64,000 nucleotides of DNA from Flavobacteriaceae bacterium (GTDB lineage: Bacteria; Bacteroidota; Bacteroidia; Flavobacteriales; Flavobacteriaceae), in contig JABGUL010000019.1 in the NCBI GenBank assembly GCA_018646605.1, positions 28,288 through 92,287 on the forward strand, given 5' to 3'. Numbering within the stretch: position 1 is the first letter of the stretch; every line of letters starts with the position of its first letter. This document shows, one piece after another, positions 26,728-36,734 of this stretch. The position numbers and the translations under genes are program-made. The notes below the pieces were generated by a model that was not told where the DNA came from, searched no databases, and saw nothing but the letters and a program-made list of their open reading frames with translations.

Positions 26728-27945
26728 ATGTATAAAACGTTATGTTTTATTGCTCTTTTTTGGATTGGACTGCATCCTGTTTTAGCTCAGGATACCTCCA
26801 AGAGACAGCAAGAATTGGAAGCACAACGAATACGGTTAAAAAATGAAATTAAGCAAATCAATGAATTGCTTTTTACAAATACCAAAACACGAAAAAACGC
26901 ATTAAGTGAAGCGGAAGATCTACAAGTCAAACTGAATGTTAGAAGTGAATTGATCAAAGTGACTAACGAACAAGCTAACATTCTCACCAGAAAAATCAGT
27001 TTAAACCAACGTAATATTGGCGATCAACGAAAAGAATTAGAGCTCTTAAAAGAAGATTATGCCAGCATGATTCAGAAGTCTTACGCAAGTAAATCTCTTA
27101 AAAACAGGCTGATGTTTTTGTTTTCCTCTGAAAGTTTTTTACAGGCATATAAGCGTATACAATACCTAAAACAATACGCAAGTTATAGACGAAAACAAGG
27201 TTTAGCAATTAGCGAAAAAACTCAACTACTTCAGCAGCTTAATCAAACTTTAATAGATGAAAAAGAGAAAAAAACTCTTTTAATTAAAGAAAATAGAGCT
27301 GTTCAACAAAAGTTGGCTGAAGACCGAAAAGAGCAAGAGAGTTTAATCAAAGTTTTAAAACGAAAAGAACGCTCTTTAGCTGCTCAGATTTCAAAAAAGG
27401 AAAAGCAATCCAATGAAATCGATCAAGCAATTAATCGTTTGATAAGGGAAGCAATTGCAGCTTCAAATAAAGCCGCTGGAAAAAAAGGAAACAAAACATT
27501 TGAACTTACCCCTGAAGCGAAACTGATTGCAGCTAGTTTCTCCTCAAACAAAGGACGCCTCCCGTGGCCACTTGAAAAAGGGGTTGTAATTCAACGCTTT
27601 GGAAGACAACCACATCCTGTTGTAAAAACTACTACCATACAAAGTAATGGGGTCACTTTAGCAACAACAGAAAAGGCTCAAGTTCGTGCGGTTTTTGAAG
27701 GCGAGGTTATGTCAGTAGTTACCTATAAAGGAAGTAACCCATCCGTATTAATTAGACATGGAAATTTTATTTCAGTGTATAAAAACTTAGGGAAACTATA
27801 CGTTAAAAAAGGAGATAAAGTAAAGGCAAAACAAGCAATTGGTGAGGTGTTTACAAATCAACAAAATGGCAAAACGGAGTTACAATTCAGTATCTTTAAC
27901 AATGTTACAGCTCTCGATCCAAAGGGTTGGATTTACCAAATGTAA
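26728..27945 (+). CDS. EnvC-like murein hydrolase activator with degenerate LytM domain
   Basis: 405 residues from ATG 26728; an upstream in-frame ATG inside the DUF4292 gene is rejected because this one starts a clean signal peptide (cut near VLAQD). A long charged coiled coil (about 20-250) precedes a C-terminal LytM/M23 domain starting GRLPWPLEKGVVIQRFG. The zinc ligands are missing: the family HxxxD site reads NGVTL and the HxH site reads LQFSI. As for EnvC of E. coli, it probably activates amidases at septa rather than cutting peptidoglycan itself. Confidence 0.9.
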   Translation: MYKTLCFIALFWIGLHPVLAQDTSKRQQELEAQRIRLKNEIKQINELLFTNTKTRKNALSEAEDLQVKLNVRSELIKVTNEQANILTRKISLNQRNIGDQRKELELLKEDYASMIQKSYASKSLKNRLMFLFSSESFLQAYKRIQYLKQYASYRRKQGLAISEKTQLLQQLNQTLIDEKEKKTLLIKENRAVQQKLAEDRKEQESLIKVLKRKERSLAAQISKKEKQSNEIDQAINRLIREAIAASNKAAGKKGNKTFELTPEAKLIAASFSSNKGRLPWPLEKGVVIQRFGRQPHPVVKTTTIQSNGVTLATTEKAQVRAVFEGEVMSVVTYKGSNPSVLIRHGNFISVYKNLGKLYVKKGDKVKAKQAIGEVFTNQQNGKTELQFSIFNNVTALDPKGWIYQM

Positions 27946-27946
27946 C

Positions 27947-28906
27947 CTATTTTTCTTCTAGATACCAGGCGTCTTCTTTCAGTGTATATTTAATATAATA
28001 CAATAAATTAATGGCTTCTTTTTTGGACGTAAACCTTCCATAGGCAGCACGATATAATCCATCAGGGCTGGATTGAGCAAGTGCAGCCGTATAGCCTTCT
28101 TCGTTTAGTGTTTCTACTTTCTTTTCTGCATTTTCTATGGAGCGGAAAGATCCTGCAATAACACTGTAGTAATTTTCATCTAAAGGTGTAGCTTCCTGAA
28201 CTGGCTTAGAAACAACAGAAACTTCAATTTCAGATAGGGTTCCTAAATCAAAGGTTGCTTCCTGTACATTTTTTTCAATTTGTTGCTGTGCTTTTTGCTG
28301 CGCAACAAGACGTTGTTCAGTAACATATTGATCTCCAAAATAATAAGAAGAAGCCAGCAAAGCAATTCCAATAATACCGATAGCTGCATATCGCAACATA
28401 GGGGATTTTTTAGTTTTTTCTTTTTCTGGGGTGAACATTAAGTCATCATTATTATTTTTCATGAGTGAACTAATTTTAGGTTGAATTATGGTATTATTCG
28501 ATAGCTTTCTTTTGAAGTGAGTTAAGCCAAAAGAAGAAGTATCAAAATTCACTTTACCCCAAGGGATAAAGGTGATTTTTTTATCAAAATTTAAGAGAAT
28601 TTCACCTACTCCAGGGAAACGCAATGTTTGTGTTTTAAGCCTTTTTTTCCAACTACTTACTTCTTTTTCTATGAGCCTTAATGCATTTTCATAGGTAAGT
28701 CCTTCTTTTTGTGCCACATAATGTGCTAAAATTCCATCGTTGGTTTTTAGGAGCTGATTGAAAGTAACTTCCTTTCTAGGAGGGTAAAAATTACCACCAT
28801 CACTGACTTTAGCCATTAAAGGGCGTGTCAAGAATGCACCAAAATGTGGAATGGTTACACATTCATATTGATACAGTAATTCCTGTATGTATCGAGTTAA
28901 TAGCAT
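27947..28906 (-). CDS. HU-CCDC81 and SPOR domain membrane protein
   Basis: 319 residues in three parts. Two N-terminal HU-like (HU-CCDC81) modules span about 1-135 (YIQELLYQYECVTIPHFGAF, LRFPGVGEILLNFDKK). A single transmembrane helix lies at about 176-194 (AAIGIIGIALLASSYYFG). A C-terminal SPOR domain lies at about 243-317 (YYSVIAGSFRSIENAEK). SPOR domains bind denuded glycans at division sites. The cytoplasmic HU part suggests a link between nucleoid and septum, which is inference. Convergent with EnvC, 1 nt apart. Confidence 0.88.
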   Translation of the reverse strand: MLLTRYIQELLYQYECVTIPHFGAFLTRPLMAKVSDGGNFYPPRKEVTFNQLLKTNDGILAHYVAQKEGLTYENALRLIEKEVSSWKKRLKTQTLRFPGVGEILLNFDKKITFIPWGKVNFDTSSFGLTHFKRKLSNNTIIQPKISSLMKNNNDDLMFTPEKEKTKKSPMLRYAAIGIIGIALLASSYYFGDQYVTEQRLVAQQKAQQQIEKNVQEATFDLGTLSEIEVSVVSKPVQEATPLDENYYSVIAGSFRSIENAEKKVETLNEEGYTAALAQSSPDGLYRAAYGRFTSKKEAINLLYYIKYTLKEDAWYLEEK

Positions 28907-28912
28907 GATCTC

Positions 28913-28920
28913 AAAAATAG
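28913..28920 (-). promoter_or_regulatory. Bacteroidota-type -7 box of the HU-SPOR gene
   Basis: Minus strand TATTTTTG (TAnnTTTG), 6 bp before the ATG at 28906, giving a very short leader. Confidence 0.45.
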
Positions 28921-28987
28921 TAAAATTATACTATACTAGTATCAATACAACTGAAGGTTTAGTATATTCGTAAGTAAACCCAAATCA

Positions 28988-30086
28988 ATGAATCGCCTAG
29001 AAGCATGCTTACTTCTCGAGTCACTCCCTGGAATGGGGTGGAACAGGGCACAGAGAATGGTCACTCATTTTGGTTCTCCAGAAGCTATTTTTCTTGCAAA
29101 ACATCAAGACTGGGAATCTGTTGAAGGAACAGGAGAAAAGGGCTGTAATGCTCTTAAAAGCTAAAAAAAAAGGTCTTTTAAGTGCTGAAAAAAAAGCAAG
29201 GGAAATAAAGACTTTAGGAATTCAATGTTTGTTTTTTGGCACCCCAGAATATCCATTAGCACTTTCTTTTTGTGCTGACGCACCTTTGGTTTTGTTTTAT
29301 AAAGGAACACTTTCTTTTCAAGATAGGTTTATTGTAAGTATTGTCGGGACGAGGCAAAACACTCCCCATGGCAGAGCATTTTGTGAAGAGTTAATACACA
29401 CTTTAGCACCATTTAATCCAATTATATGTTCGGGCTTAGCCAGAGGAATCGATATTATAGCTCATCGAGCAGCCTTAAAAGCAAACTTGGATACTGTTGC
29501 TTGTTTAGCCCATAGTTTTGATAGAATATATCCTTATGAGCATCATAAAACAGCAAGTGAAATTGAAAAAAAAGGGGCCTTGGTAACAGATTTTTTACCC
29601 GGTGCCGTATTCAACCGGGCTAATTTTCCTAGACGAAATAGATTAATTGCTGGAATGGCGCATGCCACTGTAGTGATTGAGTCTGCAGTAAAAGGAGGAA
29701 GTATGAATACTGCAGATTTAGCACATCAATATGGAAGAGAACTGTTTGCAGTTCCTGGGCGTCCTTCTGATTTGAAAAGTGGAGGGTGCCACCAACTATT
29801 ATTTCAACAAAAAGCACAATTGCTAACAGATCCACAAGAGATTGTGAATACTTTGGGCTGGAATAAGCAGGTCGTAACCAAAGCAATTCAAAAACCCTTG
29901 TTTGTAGATTTAACCGAGGAAGAGCGACAGCTTTTCACTCAATTTTCAAAAGAGGGGAAAATACATTTAGATCATTTAGCGTTTTCGGTTGGCATAAAAG
30001 TTAGTACTACTGCCTCGTTATTGATGCAAATGGAAATGAAAGGAATGGTTCGGGCTTTACCAGGAAAATATTTTGAATGGATTTAG
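28988..30086 (+). pseudogene. dprA: DNA-processing protein DprA with a one-base frameshift
   Basis: Reading from ATG 28988 gives the normal DprA N-terminus (LESLPGMGWNRAQRM, then a helix-hairpin-helix segment ending VEGTGEK), but it stops at 29162. The rest (AVMLLKAKKKGLLS onward) is in another frame from about 29142 to 30086. Skipping one base in AAAAGGG (29136-29142) joins GEK to AVMLLKAKK and restores a 365-residue protein. The Rossmann domain is intact (SGLARGID, FPRRNRLIAGM, ELFAVPGRPSD), as is the C-terminal winged helix. DprA loads RecA on incoming single strands during transformation. The lesion is a homopolymer indel: mutation or sequencing error. Confidence 0.85.
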
Positions 30087-31051
30087 TAACCTATTTTATC
30101 TCGTACGCGAAGCAATACATCAGAAGCTATTTTTCTAGCCTTTTCTGCTCCTTTAGCTAATGCAATATGAACTTCTTCGGGGTGTTGGTGGTAATAGTCA
30201 AACTGTTTTCTTTCTTTTTCAAAACGATCTAAAATCAATTCAAATAAAAGTTGTTTGGCATACCCATAACCCATTCCACCATGTAGGTATTTTTCTCTAA
30301 GCGCTTGAATGGATGAGGCAGGAGCAAGTAAAGAATAAATAGCAAAAACATTACATTGTTCAGGATCTTTAGAATCTTCAACGGGAGTACTGTCTGTTTT
30401 TATTCCCATAATTTGTTTACGTAATTTCTTTTCGGGGAGGAAAATATTTATAGTATTTTCCTTTGACTTACTCATTTTTTCGCCATCGGTACCTGGAACA
30501 TATTGACTACTTTCTTGGATTTTTGCTTGTGGTAAAACAAAAGTTTCCCCCATTTGATGATTAAAACGAGCTGCGACGTCACGAGTAATTTCTAGATGTT
30601 GAAGCTGGTCTTTTCCAACAGGAACAATTTCGGCATCATATAATAAAATATCGGCTGCCATCAACATGGGGTATGAAAATAATCCAGCATTGATATCAGA
30701 TAGCTGTTCGGATTTATCTTTAAACGAATGAGCTAAGGTTAAACGCTGGTAGGGAAAAAAACAATGTAAATACCAAGCTAATTCCGTTACTTCACTCACA
30801 TCGCTTTGGCGATAAAAATGAGTGTTTTCAATATCTAAACCACAAGCCAACCATGTAGCTGCAGTAGCAAAGGTATTTTCTCTTAGCGTTTCTCCATTTT
30901 TAATTTGAGTCAGCGAGTGTAAGTCTGCGATGAACAAAAAGGAATCATCACTACTTGCTTTAGCCATTTCAATAGCTGGAAGCACTGCCCCTAAAAGATT
31001 TCCTAAGTGGGGGGTTCCTGTTGACTGTACCCCAGTTAAAATACGTGCCAT
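30083..31051 (-). CDS. trpS: Tryptophan-tRNA ligase
   Basis: 322 residues from ATG 31051. An upstream in-frame ATG at 31069 would overlap the -7 box and is rejected. Class I synthetase: GTPHLGNLLGA near residues 12-22 is the HIGH-type motif (HLGN), and GEKMSKSKENT (about 189-199) is KMSKS. It charges tRNA-Trp. It is convergent with dprA, overlapping by 4 nt. Confidence 0.96.
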   Translation of the reverse strand: MARILTGVQSTGTPHLGNLLGAVLPAIEMAKASSDDSFLFIADLHSLTQIKNGETLRENTFATAATWLACGLDIENTHFYRQSDVSEVTELAWYLHCFFPYQRLTLAHSFKDKSEQLSDINAGLFSYPMLMAADILLYDAEIVPVGKDQLQHLEITRDVAARFNHQMGETFVLPQAKIQESSQYVPGTDGEKMSKSKENTINIFLPEKKLRKQIMGIKTDSTPVEDSKDPEQCNVFAIYSLLAPASSIQALREKYLHGGMGYGYAKQLLFELILDRFEKERKQFDYYHQHPEEVHIALAKGAEKARKIASDVLLRVRDKIGY

Positions 31052-31066
31052 TTTCAAATATTTTAG

Positions 31067-31074
31067 CAAAGGTA
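31067..31074 (-). promoter_or_regulatory. Bacteroidota-type -7 box of trpS
   Basis: Minus strand TACCTTTG (TAnnTTTG), 15 bp before the chosen start at 31051. Confidence 0.55.
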
Positions 31075-31164
31075 CGTTTCCTCTGACTGCAGCGCAACTA
31101 TGACTTATAAATTTTCGGTTGCTTTTTAGTTTTCTGTTAATACTTTCTGAAGACTATTTATTAG

Positions 31165-31992
31165 ATGAGTTTATATATAAATGTCAAAGATGTTTTAAAA
31201 AAGTATCTTTGGTTAGTGAAAAAGGTACTACTAGTTTTATGGAGGGGATGGTTTTATTTTCTTGCTGCTATTCCAGTTATTGTTTTATTTATTCCATTAG
31301 CCTTTTTTGTACTTCTTCCTAATGGTTATCGTTATGTATTTTGGATTGCGCGAAACGTCTGGGCTCCATTCGTTTTGTTGGGAATGGGGTTTTGGGTAAA
31401 AAAAGCCAATGCTTTCCCAGAAGAAGGTAAGAGCTTTATGCTCATTGCAAATCACACCAGCTATATTGACGTAATGGTCATTTTAAGATTAAGGAAAACA
31501 CCTTTTGTTTTTGTAGGTAAAAAGGAGTTAGTTAACATTCCAATTTTTGGGTTTCTATACAAGCGAGCCGCTATAATGGTAGACCGAAGTAGTTCAAAAA
31601 GTCGTTTTGGAGTATATGGAAGAGCTCAAAAAGTAATTGCCAAAGGCTATAGTGTTTGTATTTTTCCTGAAACCGATTACATTGATGAATCGATTGTTTT
31701 AAATCCCTTTAAACAAGGTGCTTTTAAACTTGCAATAGAACATGAATTACCCATTTTGCCGATGGCATTTTTAGATTGTAAACGTAAATTTCCATGGCAC
31801 ACATCACATGGTTTTCCAGGGGATCTCCGCGCTAAAGCGTTAGAAATTATTCCTACTTCTAATTTGAAAGAAACGGATATTCCTAACCTTCAAGAAAAAG
31901 CCTATCAAATAATTAAAATATCATTATTGAATGACCCTAAAGGGCATACAGAAAAAGCGATTTTAAAATGGAAAAAGCAGGAAAGTAACTAA
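31165..31992 (+). CDS. plsC: 1-acyl-sn-glycerol-3-phosphate acyltransferase
   Basis: 275 residues. Two hydrophobic N-terminal segments (about 26-52 and 58-75) anchor it to the membrane. The catalytic HX4D box is NHTSYIDV (about 97-104), and the glycerophosphate-binding FPE motif is FPETDYID (about 169-176). It makes phosphatidic acid from lysophosphatidic acid. Convergent with recA with a 4-nt overlap of the ends. Confidence 0.9.
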   Translation: MSLYINVKDVLKKYLWLVKKVLLVLWRGWFYFLAAIPVIVLFIPLAFFVLLPNGYRYVFWIARNVWAPFVLLGMGFWVKKANAFPEEGKSFMLIANHTSYIDVMVILRLRKTPFVFVGKKELVNIPIFGFLYKRAAIMVDRSSSKSRFGVYGRAQKVIAKGYSVCIFPETDYIDESIVLNPFKQGAFKLAIEHELPILPMAFLDCKRKFPWHTSHGFPGDLRAKALEIIPTSNLKETDIPNLQEKAYQIIKISLLNDPKGHTEKAILKWKKQESN

Positions 31993-32996
31993 GCGTCAAC
32001 AGCTTTTAAGGTATCCATAATTTTTTTCTCAAGCTCGTCCATTAACTCAGGGTTGTCTTCCAATAAGGTTTTAACAGCATCTCGCCCTTGACCAATTTTG
32101 GTATCTCCATAGCTAAACCAAGAGCCGCTTTTCTTTATGATTTCGTAGTTTACACCCAAATCGATAATTTCTCCAATTTTAGAAATTCCTTCTCCGTACA
32201 TAATATCAAATTCTGTTGTGCGGAAGGGAGGTGCTACTTTATTTTTAACCACTTTCACTCGAGTTTTATTTCCTAAAACTTCAGATTCTGTGTTTTTAAT
32301 TTGTGTAGATCTACGAATATCCAATCGAACCGAAGCATAAAATTTCAGAGCATTTCCACCAGTTGTTGTTTCAGGATTTCCGAACATTACACCAATTTTT
32401 TCTCGTAACTGATTGATGAAAAAGACCGTACAATTTGTTTTGCTAATAGATCCAGTCAATTTTCGTAAAGCTTGTGACATTAAACGAGCATGGAGTCCCA
32501 TTTTGGAATCACCCATTTCGCCTTCAATTTCGCTTTTTGGTGTTAGAGCAGCAACGGAATCAATCACGACAATATCGATGGCACCAGAGCGTATCAGGTT
32601 ATCAGCAATTTCTAAAGCTTGCTCTCCGTGATCGGGTTGTGATATGATGAGTTCTCCCACATCAACACCTAATTTTTCTGCATAAAAACGATCAAAAGCA
32701 TGTTCAGCATCAATAAAAGCAGCAATACCACCGCTTTTTTGACATTCAGCAATGGCATGAAGGGTGAGTGTTGTTTTACCTGAAGATTCTGGGCCGTAAA
32801 TTTCGATCACACGCCCACGAGGGTACCCCCCAACTCCCAAGGCAATATCTAAACCTATAGAACCTGATGAGATTGATTCTACTTCAACAATGGCTTCATC
32901 ACCAAGTCTCATAACGGCTCCTTTGCCATAGGTTTTATCCAACTTGTCTAGCGTAAGTTGGAGCGCTTTTTGTTTTGCACTTTTTTGATCTGACAT
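31989..32996 (-). CDS. recA: Recombinase RecA
   Basis: 335 residues. Walker [10 protein letters not shown] (about 69-77), the VIDSVAAL Walker B region (about 142-149), and the L1/L2 DNA-binding loops ([33 protein letters not shown]). Drives homologous recombination and the SOS response. The C-terminus is short and only mildly acidic, as in other Bacteroidota. No clear LexA-type box was seen upstream. Confidence 0.98.
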   Translation of the reverse strand: MSDQKSAKQKALQLTLDKLDKTYGKGAVMRLGDEAIVEVESISSGSIGLDIALGVGGYPRGRVIEIYGPESSGKTTLTLHAIAECQKSGGIAAFIDAEHAFDRFYAEKLGVDVGELIISQPDHGEQALEIADNLIRSGAIDIVVIDSVAALTPKSEIEGEMGDSKMGLHARLMSQALRKLTGSISKTNCTVFFINQLREKIGVMFGNPETTTGGNALKFYASVRLDIRRSTQIKNTESEVLGNKTRVKVVKNKVAPPFRTTEFDIMYGEGISKIGEIIDLGVNYEIIKKSGSWFSYGDTKIGQGRDAVKTLLEDNPELMDELEKKIMDTLKAVDA

Positions 32997-33102
32997 AACT
33001 TGCTTTTTGGCTAAATTACATTTTCTTCTAAAGGCTTACAAGTCTGTAATGACTGCATTATTAACAATTTTTTTGTAGGTTTAATCTTTAAAGAGATTTA
33101 GT

Positions 33103-34422
33103 ATGAAGCCATTCGTTTTTCTTATCTGCTTGTTTAGCCAAGCCCTTTTCAGTCAAGACATTTTACCGCTTCGTGAGCGCGCACGAATGATTGACGCAAT
33201 TCAAAAAGACCGAATTCAGAACTTACTTCCCCAGCTAATGGAGGAACAGAATTTGGATCTTTGGGTTTTAATCACCAGAGAATATAATGAAGATCCCGTA
33301 GTCAAAACTTTATTACCTCCTACATGGCTGAACGCTCGTAGACGTACTATTTTAGTTTTTTCAAAAACAAAAAAGGGGATTGATGCCGTGGCTATTACAC
33401 GCTACAATTTTGGGAATAACATTCGTTCTATTTGGAATAAAGAAGAGCAACCGGATCAATGGCAAGCATTATCAGAATATATCCAGAGTCAAAATCCAAC
33501 ACGGATAGGAATCAACACCTCTGAACATTACGGAATAGCAGACGGCTTGGTAAAAACTGATTATGACGGAATGATGCAAGCTTTACCGAAAAAGTATCAT
33601 AAAAAAGTAGTTTCTGCATCGTCCCTAGCCGTACGTTGGATTGAAACCCGAACAGCTTTGGAAATGACCTTGTTCAGCCAGCTGGTAGAAATTACACACA
33701 ATATTATTTCAGAAGCTTTTTCTACTAAAGTGATCACACCTGGTGCCACGACCACTGAAGATGTGGTGTGGTGGTTACGTGAAAAAGTTGTTGCTTTGGG
33801 ATTAGACACTTGGTTTCACCCTACAGTTGACGTTCAACGTTCCGGTAAAAGCGATTTATACGCCTTCGATGGTATGTCAAAATACGATATTATTTATCCG
33901 GGGGATTTGTTGCATTGCGATTTTGGAATTAGTTATCTAACCCTTAATACGGACTGCCAAGAGTTGGCCTATGTGCTCAAACCTGAAGAGACTAAAGCCC
34001 CTGAATTTTTGGAAGAAGCCCTTGCCCAAGGCAATGCGGTTCAAGATCATCTTACGGATAACTACAAGAAAGGAAAATCAGGGAATGCTATTTTAAAACA
34101 AGCTATAGAGGATAGTAAAGCTGCAGGATTACGTCCTCAGATTTACACACATCCGCTGGGACTTTATGGCCATTCTGCAGGAACTACCATAGGGATGTGG
34201 GATGCACAAGAAGGCGTTCCTGGCTCTGGAGATCACCCTTTGCACGAAGAAACCGTCTATGCCATAGAGCTAAACGCAAAGGTTTTTATTCCTGAATGGG
34301 AAAAAGACGTACGTGTCATGTTGGAAGAAGCGGGCTATTTTGGAGGGGATGGATTTCGCTATGTAAACGGGAGGCAAACAAAGCTTCTTTTGGTTGGTGG
34401 AAAAGAGAAACATTTGGAGTAA
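33103..34422 (+). CDS. Secreted M24 family metallopeptidase (Xaa-Pro aminopeptidase-like)
   Basis: 439 residues. A signal peptide is cut near residue 18 (QALFSQDI). An N-terminal creatinase-like domain precedes the pita-bread M24 domain. Five metal ligands are visible in order: D in LHCDFG, D in NTDCQ, H in GHSAG, E in YAIELN and E in MLEEAG. It probably removes N-terminal residues before proline from peptides in the periplasm. Monocistronic; start is the first ATG after a stop. Confidence 0.85.
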   Translation: MKPFVFLICLFSQALFSQDILPLRERARMIDAIQKDRIQNLLPQLMEEQNLDLWVLITREYNEDPVVKTLLPPTWLNARRRTILVFSKTKKGIDAVAITRYNFGNNIRSIWNKEEQPDQWQALSEYIQSQNPTRIGINTSEHYGIADGLVKTDYDGMMQALPKKYHKKVVSASSLAVRWIETRTALEMTLFSQLVEITHNIISEAFSTKVITPGATTTEDVVWWLREKVVALGLDTWFHPTVDVQRSGKSDLYAFDGMSKYDIIYPGDLLHCDFGISYLTLNTDCQELAYVLKPEETKAPEFLEEALAQGNAVQDHLTDNYKKGKSGNAILKQAIEDSKAAGLRPQIYTHPLGLYGHSAGTTIGMWDAQEGVPGSGDHPLHEETVYAIELNAKVFIPEWEKDVRVMLEEAGYFGGDGFRYVNGRQTKLLLVGGKEKHLE

Positions 34423-34475
34423 ACTCTTTATTTTCCCTACCTTTACCCATCTTTTAAACTTAACTAAAGTATAGC

Positions 34476-35507
34476 ATGCAACTGTACAATACCTTAAGCG
34501 CAAAAGAGCGTGCGCAACTCATCGAAGAAGCCGGTCAAGAACGGCTAACGCTCTCTTTTTATCAATATGCTCAATTAGGCAACCCACAATTGTTTCGCGA
34601 TTATTTGTTTCTGCAATGGAATCCATTGGGAGTTTTAGGGCGTATTTATGTCGCACATGAAGGCATTAATGCACAGCTTTCCCTTCCTGCAAAACAATTT
34701 GAAACCTTTAAAAAGACCCTAGATGAAATCACCTTTTTAGAAGGAGTACGATTAAATATTGCCATAGAACATGACAATAAATCCTTTTTAAAACTGACCA
34801 TTAAAGTCCGTACTAAAATTGTAGCCGATGGGCTGGAAGACAACACCTTTGATGTAACCCAAAAGGGAACCCACGTCAATGCTCAAGAGTTCAATATGTT
34901 GTTAGCAGATAAAAACACTATATGTGTGGACATGCGTAACCATTATGAAAGTGAAATTGGGCATTTTGATACTGCCATCACCCCAGATGTAGATACTTTT
35001 CGGGATTCGTTACCCATCATAGAAGAAGAGCTTTCAGAACATAAAGAAGAAAAAAAACTCTTGATGTATTGCACAGGAGGTATTCGTTGTGAAAAAGCCT
35101 CAGCCTATTTTAAGCATAAAGGATTTAAAAATGTATATCAGTTAGAAGGTGGTATCATTGAATATGCACGTCAGGTAAAAGCGCAGGAAATAGAAAATAA
35201 ATTCATTGGGAAGAATTTTGTGTTTGACGAACGCCGAGGGGAACGTATTTCTGAAGATGTGATCGCACAATGTCATCAATGTGGTGCACCCTGTGATACG
35301 CATGTAAATTGTATCAATGAAGCCTGTCACTTATTGTTTATTCAGTGTGAGGCATGTCAAGAAAAAATGGATCAATGCTGTTCCACTCCTTGTCAGGAGA
35401 TTGTTGCTTTGCCCATTGAGGAGCAACGCGAACTGCGAAAAGGCCTGCACAACAGCAATAAAATATTCAAAAAAGGACGTTCGGAAGTTTTAAAATTTAA
35501 ACACTAA
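34476..35507 (+). CDS. trhO: tRNA uridine(34) hydroxylase, rhodanese-like (TrhO/YceA)
   Basis: 343 residues. An N-terminal UPF0176-type domain contains YVAHEGINAQLS (about 59-70). A rhodanese domain carries the active-site loop MYCTGGIRCEKAS (about 196-208). The cysteine-rich C-terminal region (QCHQCGAPCDTHVNC and CEACQEKMDQCCSTPC) may bind metal. TrhO hydroxylates U34 of some tRNAs as the first step of cmo5U-type modification. Well supported by length and motifs. Confidence 0.9.
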   Translation: MQLYNTLSAKERAQLIEEAGQERLTLSFYQYAQLGNPQLFRDYLFLQWNPLGVLGRIYVAHEGINAQLSLPAKQFETFKKTLDEITFLEGVRLNIAIEHDNKSFLKLTIKVRTKIVADGLEDNTFDVTQKGTHVNAQEFNMLLADKNTICVDMRNHYESEIGHFDTAITPDVDTFRDSLPIIEEELSEHKEEKKLLMYCTGGIRCEKASAYFKHKGFKNVYQLEGGIIEYARQVKAQEIENKFIGKNFVFDERRGERISEDVIAQCHQCGAPCDTHVNCINEACHLLFIQCEACQEKMDQCCSTPCQEIVALPIEEQRELRKGLHNSNKIFKKGRSEVLKFKH

Positions 35508-35570
35508 TTTAAGATTTATTAAAGGGATCATTATTTGAAATCCCTGTATCTTTAGGGTCAAAACAAAAGT

Positions 35571-36734
35571 ATGAGTTGTTCCAGTTGTTCTAACAGTAGC
35601 GGAGGCACCCCAAGGGGATGCAAAAGCAATGGTACCTGTGGGAGCGATAGCTGTAATAAACTCACAGTTTTCGATTGGCTAGAAAACATGGAGCCTGCCA
35701 ATGGAGTAGCACCTTCCTCTTTTGTTGAGGTGCGTTTTAAAAACAGCAGAAAAGAATTTTTCCGCTTTCCAGATACTATTCATGCCAGAGCAGGAAACCT
35801 TGTCATTACTGAGGTTCAACACGGCTACGATCTGGGAATTGTTACCCTTTCGGGGCCTTTGGTTTCTATACAGATGAAGCGAAAAAAAGTAGAAGAAGAT
35901 AGCACTGCCATTGGACAGATTCTTCGCTTAGCCAACCAAACAGAAATTGATAAATGGCATGAATTGCGAGAGCGTGAAGCCAGCGTTCAAAAACGAGCAC
36001 GAGAAATGGCGATTGCTTTGCAACTAAACATGAAAATCTCTGATGTAGAATATCAAGGGGATGGCAAAAAAGCCACTTTTTATTACACAGCAGAACAAAG
36101 AGTTGATTTTAGACAACTGATAAAAGATATGGCACAAGCTTTTTCTATTCGCATAGAAATGAAGCAAATAGGGATGCGCGAAGAGGCATCAAGACTTGGA
36201 GGAATCGGCTCCTGTGGAAGGGAATTATGCTGCTCTACTTGGTTGACCGATTTTCGTTCTGTTTCTTCCGGGGCAGCAAGGTATCAACAACTTTCTTTAA
36301 ACCCTCAAAAACTTTCTGGACAATGCGGACGTCTAAAGTGCTGTCTTAATTATGAATTGGATGCTTACAGATCTGCGATCAAAGCCTTTCCAAAGCCTGA
36401 AGTAAAATTACATACTGAAAAAGGAATTGGCATCTTTCAGAAGATGGATATTTTTAAGGGAGTCCTGTGGTATTCTTATAAAAATGATTGGATAACATGG
36501 CATAAACTAACTGCTGAGGCGGCTACTAAAATTATTCAAAAGAATAAAGCAAAAGAAGTGGTTTCAAGTCTTGAAGAGTATGTAGAAGAAGAAATCAAAT
36601 TAGAGGATAAAATATTTGATAGTGGTGTAGGGGAAGATAGTTTAAGTCGCTTTGATCAGCCAAACAAGCATACCAAAAAGAAAAAAAGAAACAACAAACG
36701 CAAATTTCAGAATGGTCCAAAGAAAACTACATAA
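35571..36734 (+). CDS. ricT: PSP1 domain protein, RicT-like
   Basis: 387 residues. The N-terminus is rich in Cys (SCSSCSNSSGGT; five further Cys within 30 residues), typical of flavobacterial members. The PSP1 core includes FFRFPD and HGYDLGIVTLSGPL, followed by GGIGSCGRELCCSTWL (about 213-228) and GQCGRLKCCLNYE (about 252-264). RicT in Bacillus acts with RicA and RicF in RNA maturation. The lysine-rich C-terminal tail overlaps the gldH start by 23 nt. Role here inferred from family. Confidence 0.85.
   Translation: MSCSSCSNSSGGTPRGCKSNGTCGSDSCNKLTVFDWLENMEPANGVAPSSFVEVRFKNSRKEFFRFPDTIHARAGNLVITEVQHGYDLGIVTLSGPLVSIQMKRKKVEEDSTAIGQILRLANQTEIDKWHELREREASVQKRAREMAIALQLNMKISDVEYQGDGKKATFYYTAEQRVDFRQLIKDMAQAFSIRIEMKQIGMREEASRLGGIGSCGRELCCSTWLTDFRSVSSGAARYQQLSLNPQKLSGQCGRLKCCLNYELDAYRSAIKAFPKPEVKLHTEKGIGIFQKMDIFKGVLWYSYKNDWITWHKLTAEAATKIIQKNKAKEVVSSLEEYVEEEIKLEDKIFDSGVGEDSLSRFDQPNKHTKKKKRNNKRKFQNGPKKTT

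Noticed and set aside
29130..29150. Programmed -1 ribosomal frameshift in dprA at A-AAA-GGG
   Set aside because: A -1 shift enters the wrong frame; only a +1 shift or one-base deletion restores the protein.
28988..29162. Separate short gene upstream of dprA
   Set aside because: Its product is clearly the DprA N-terminus and joins the next frame by one base.
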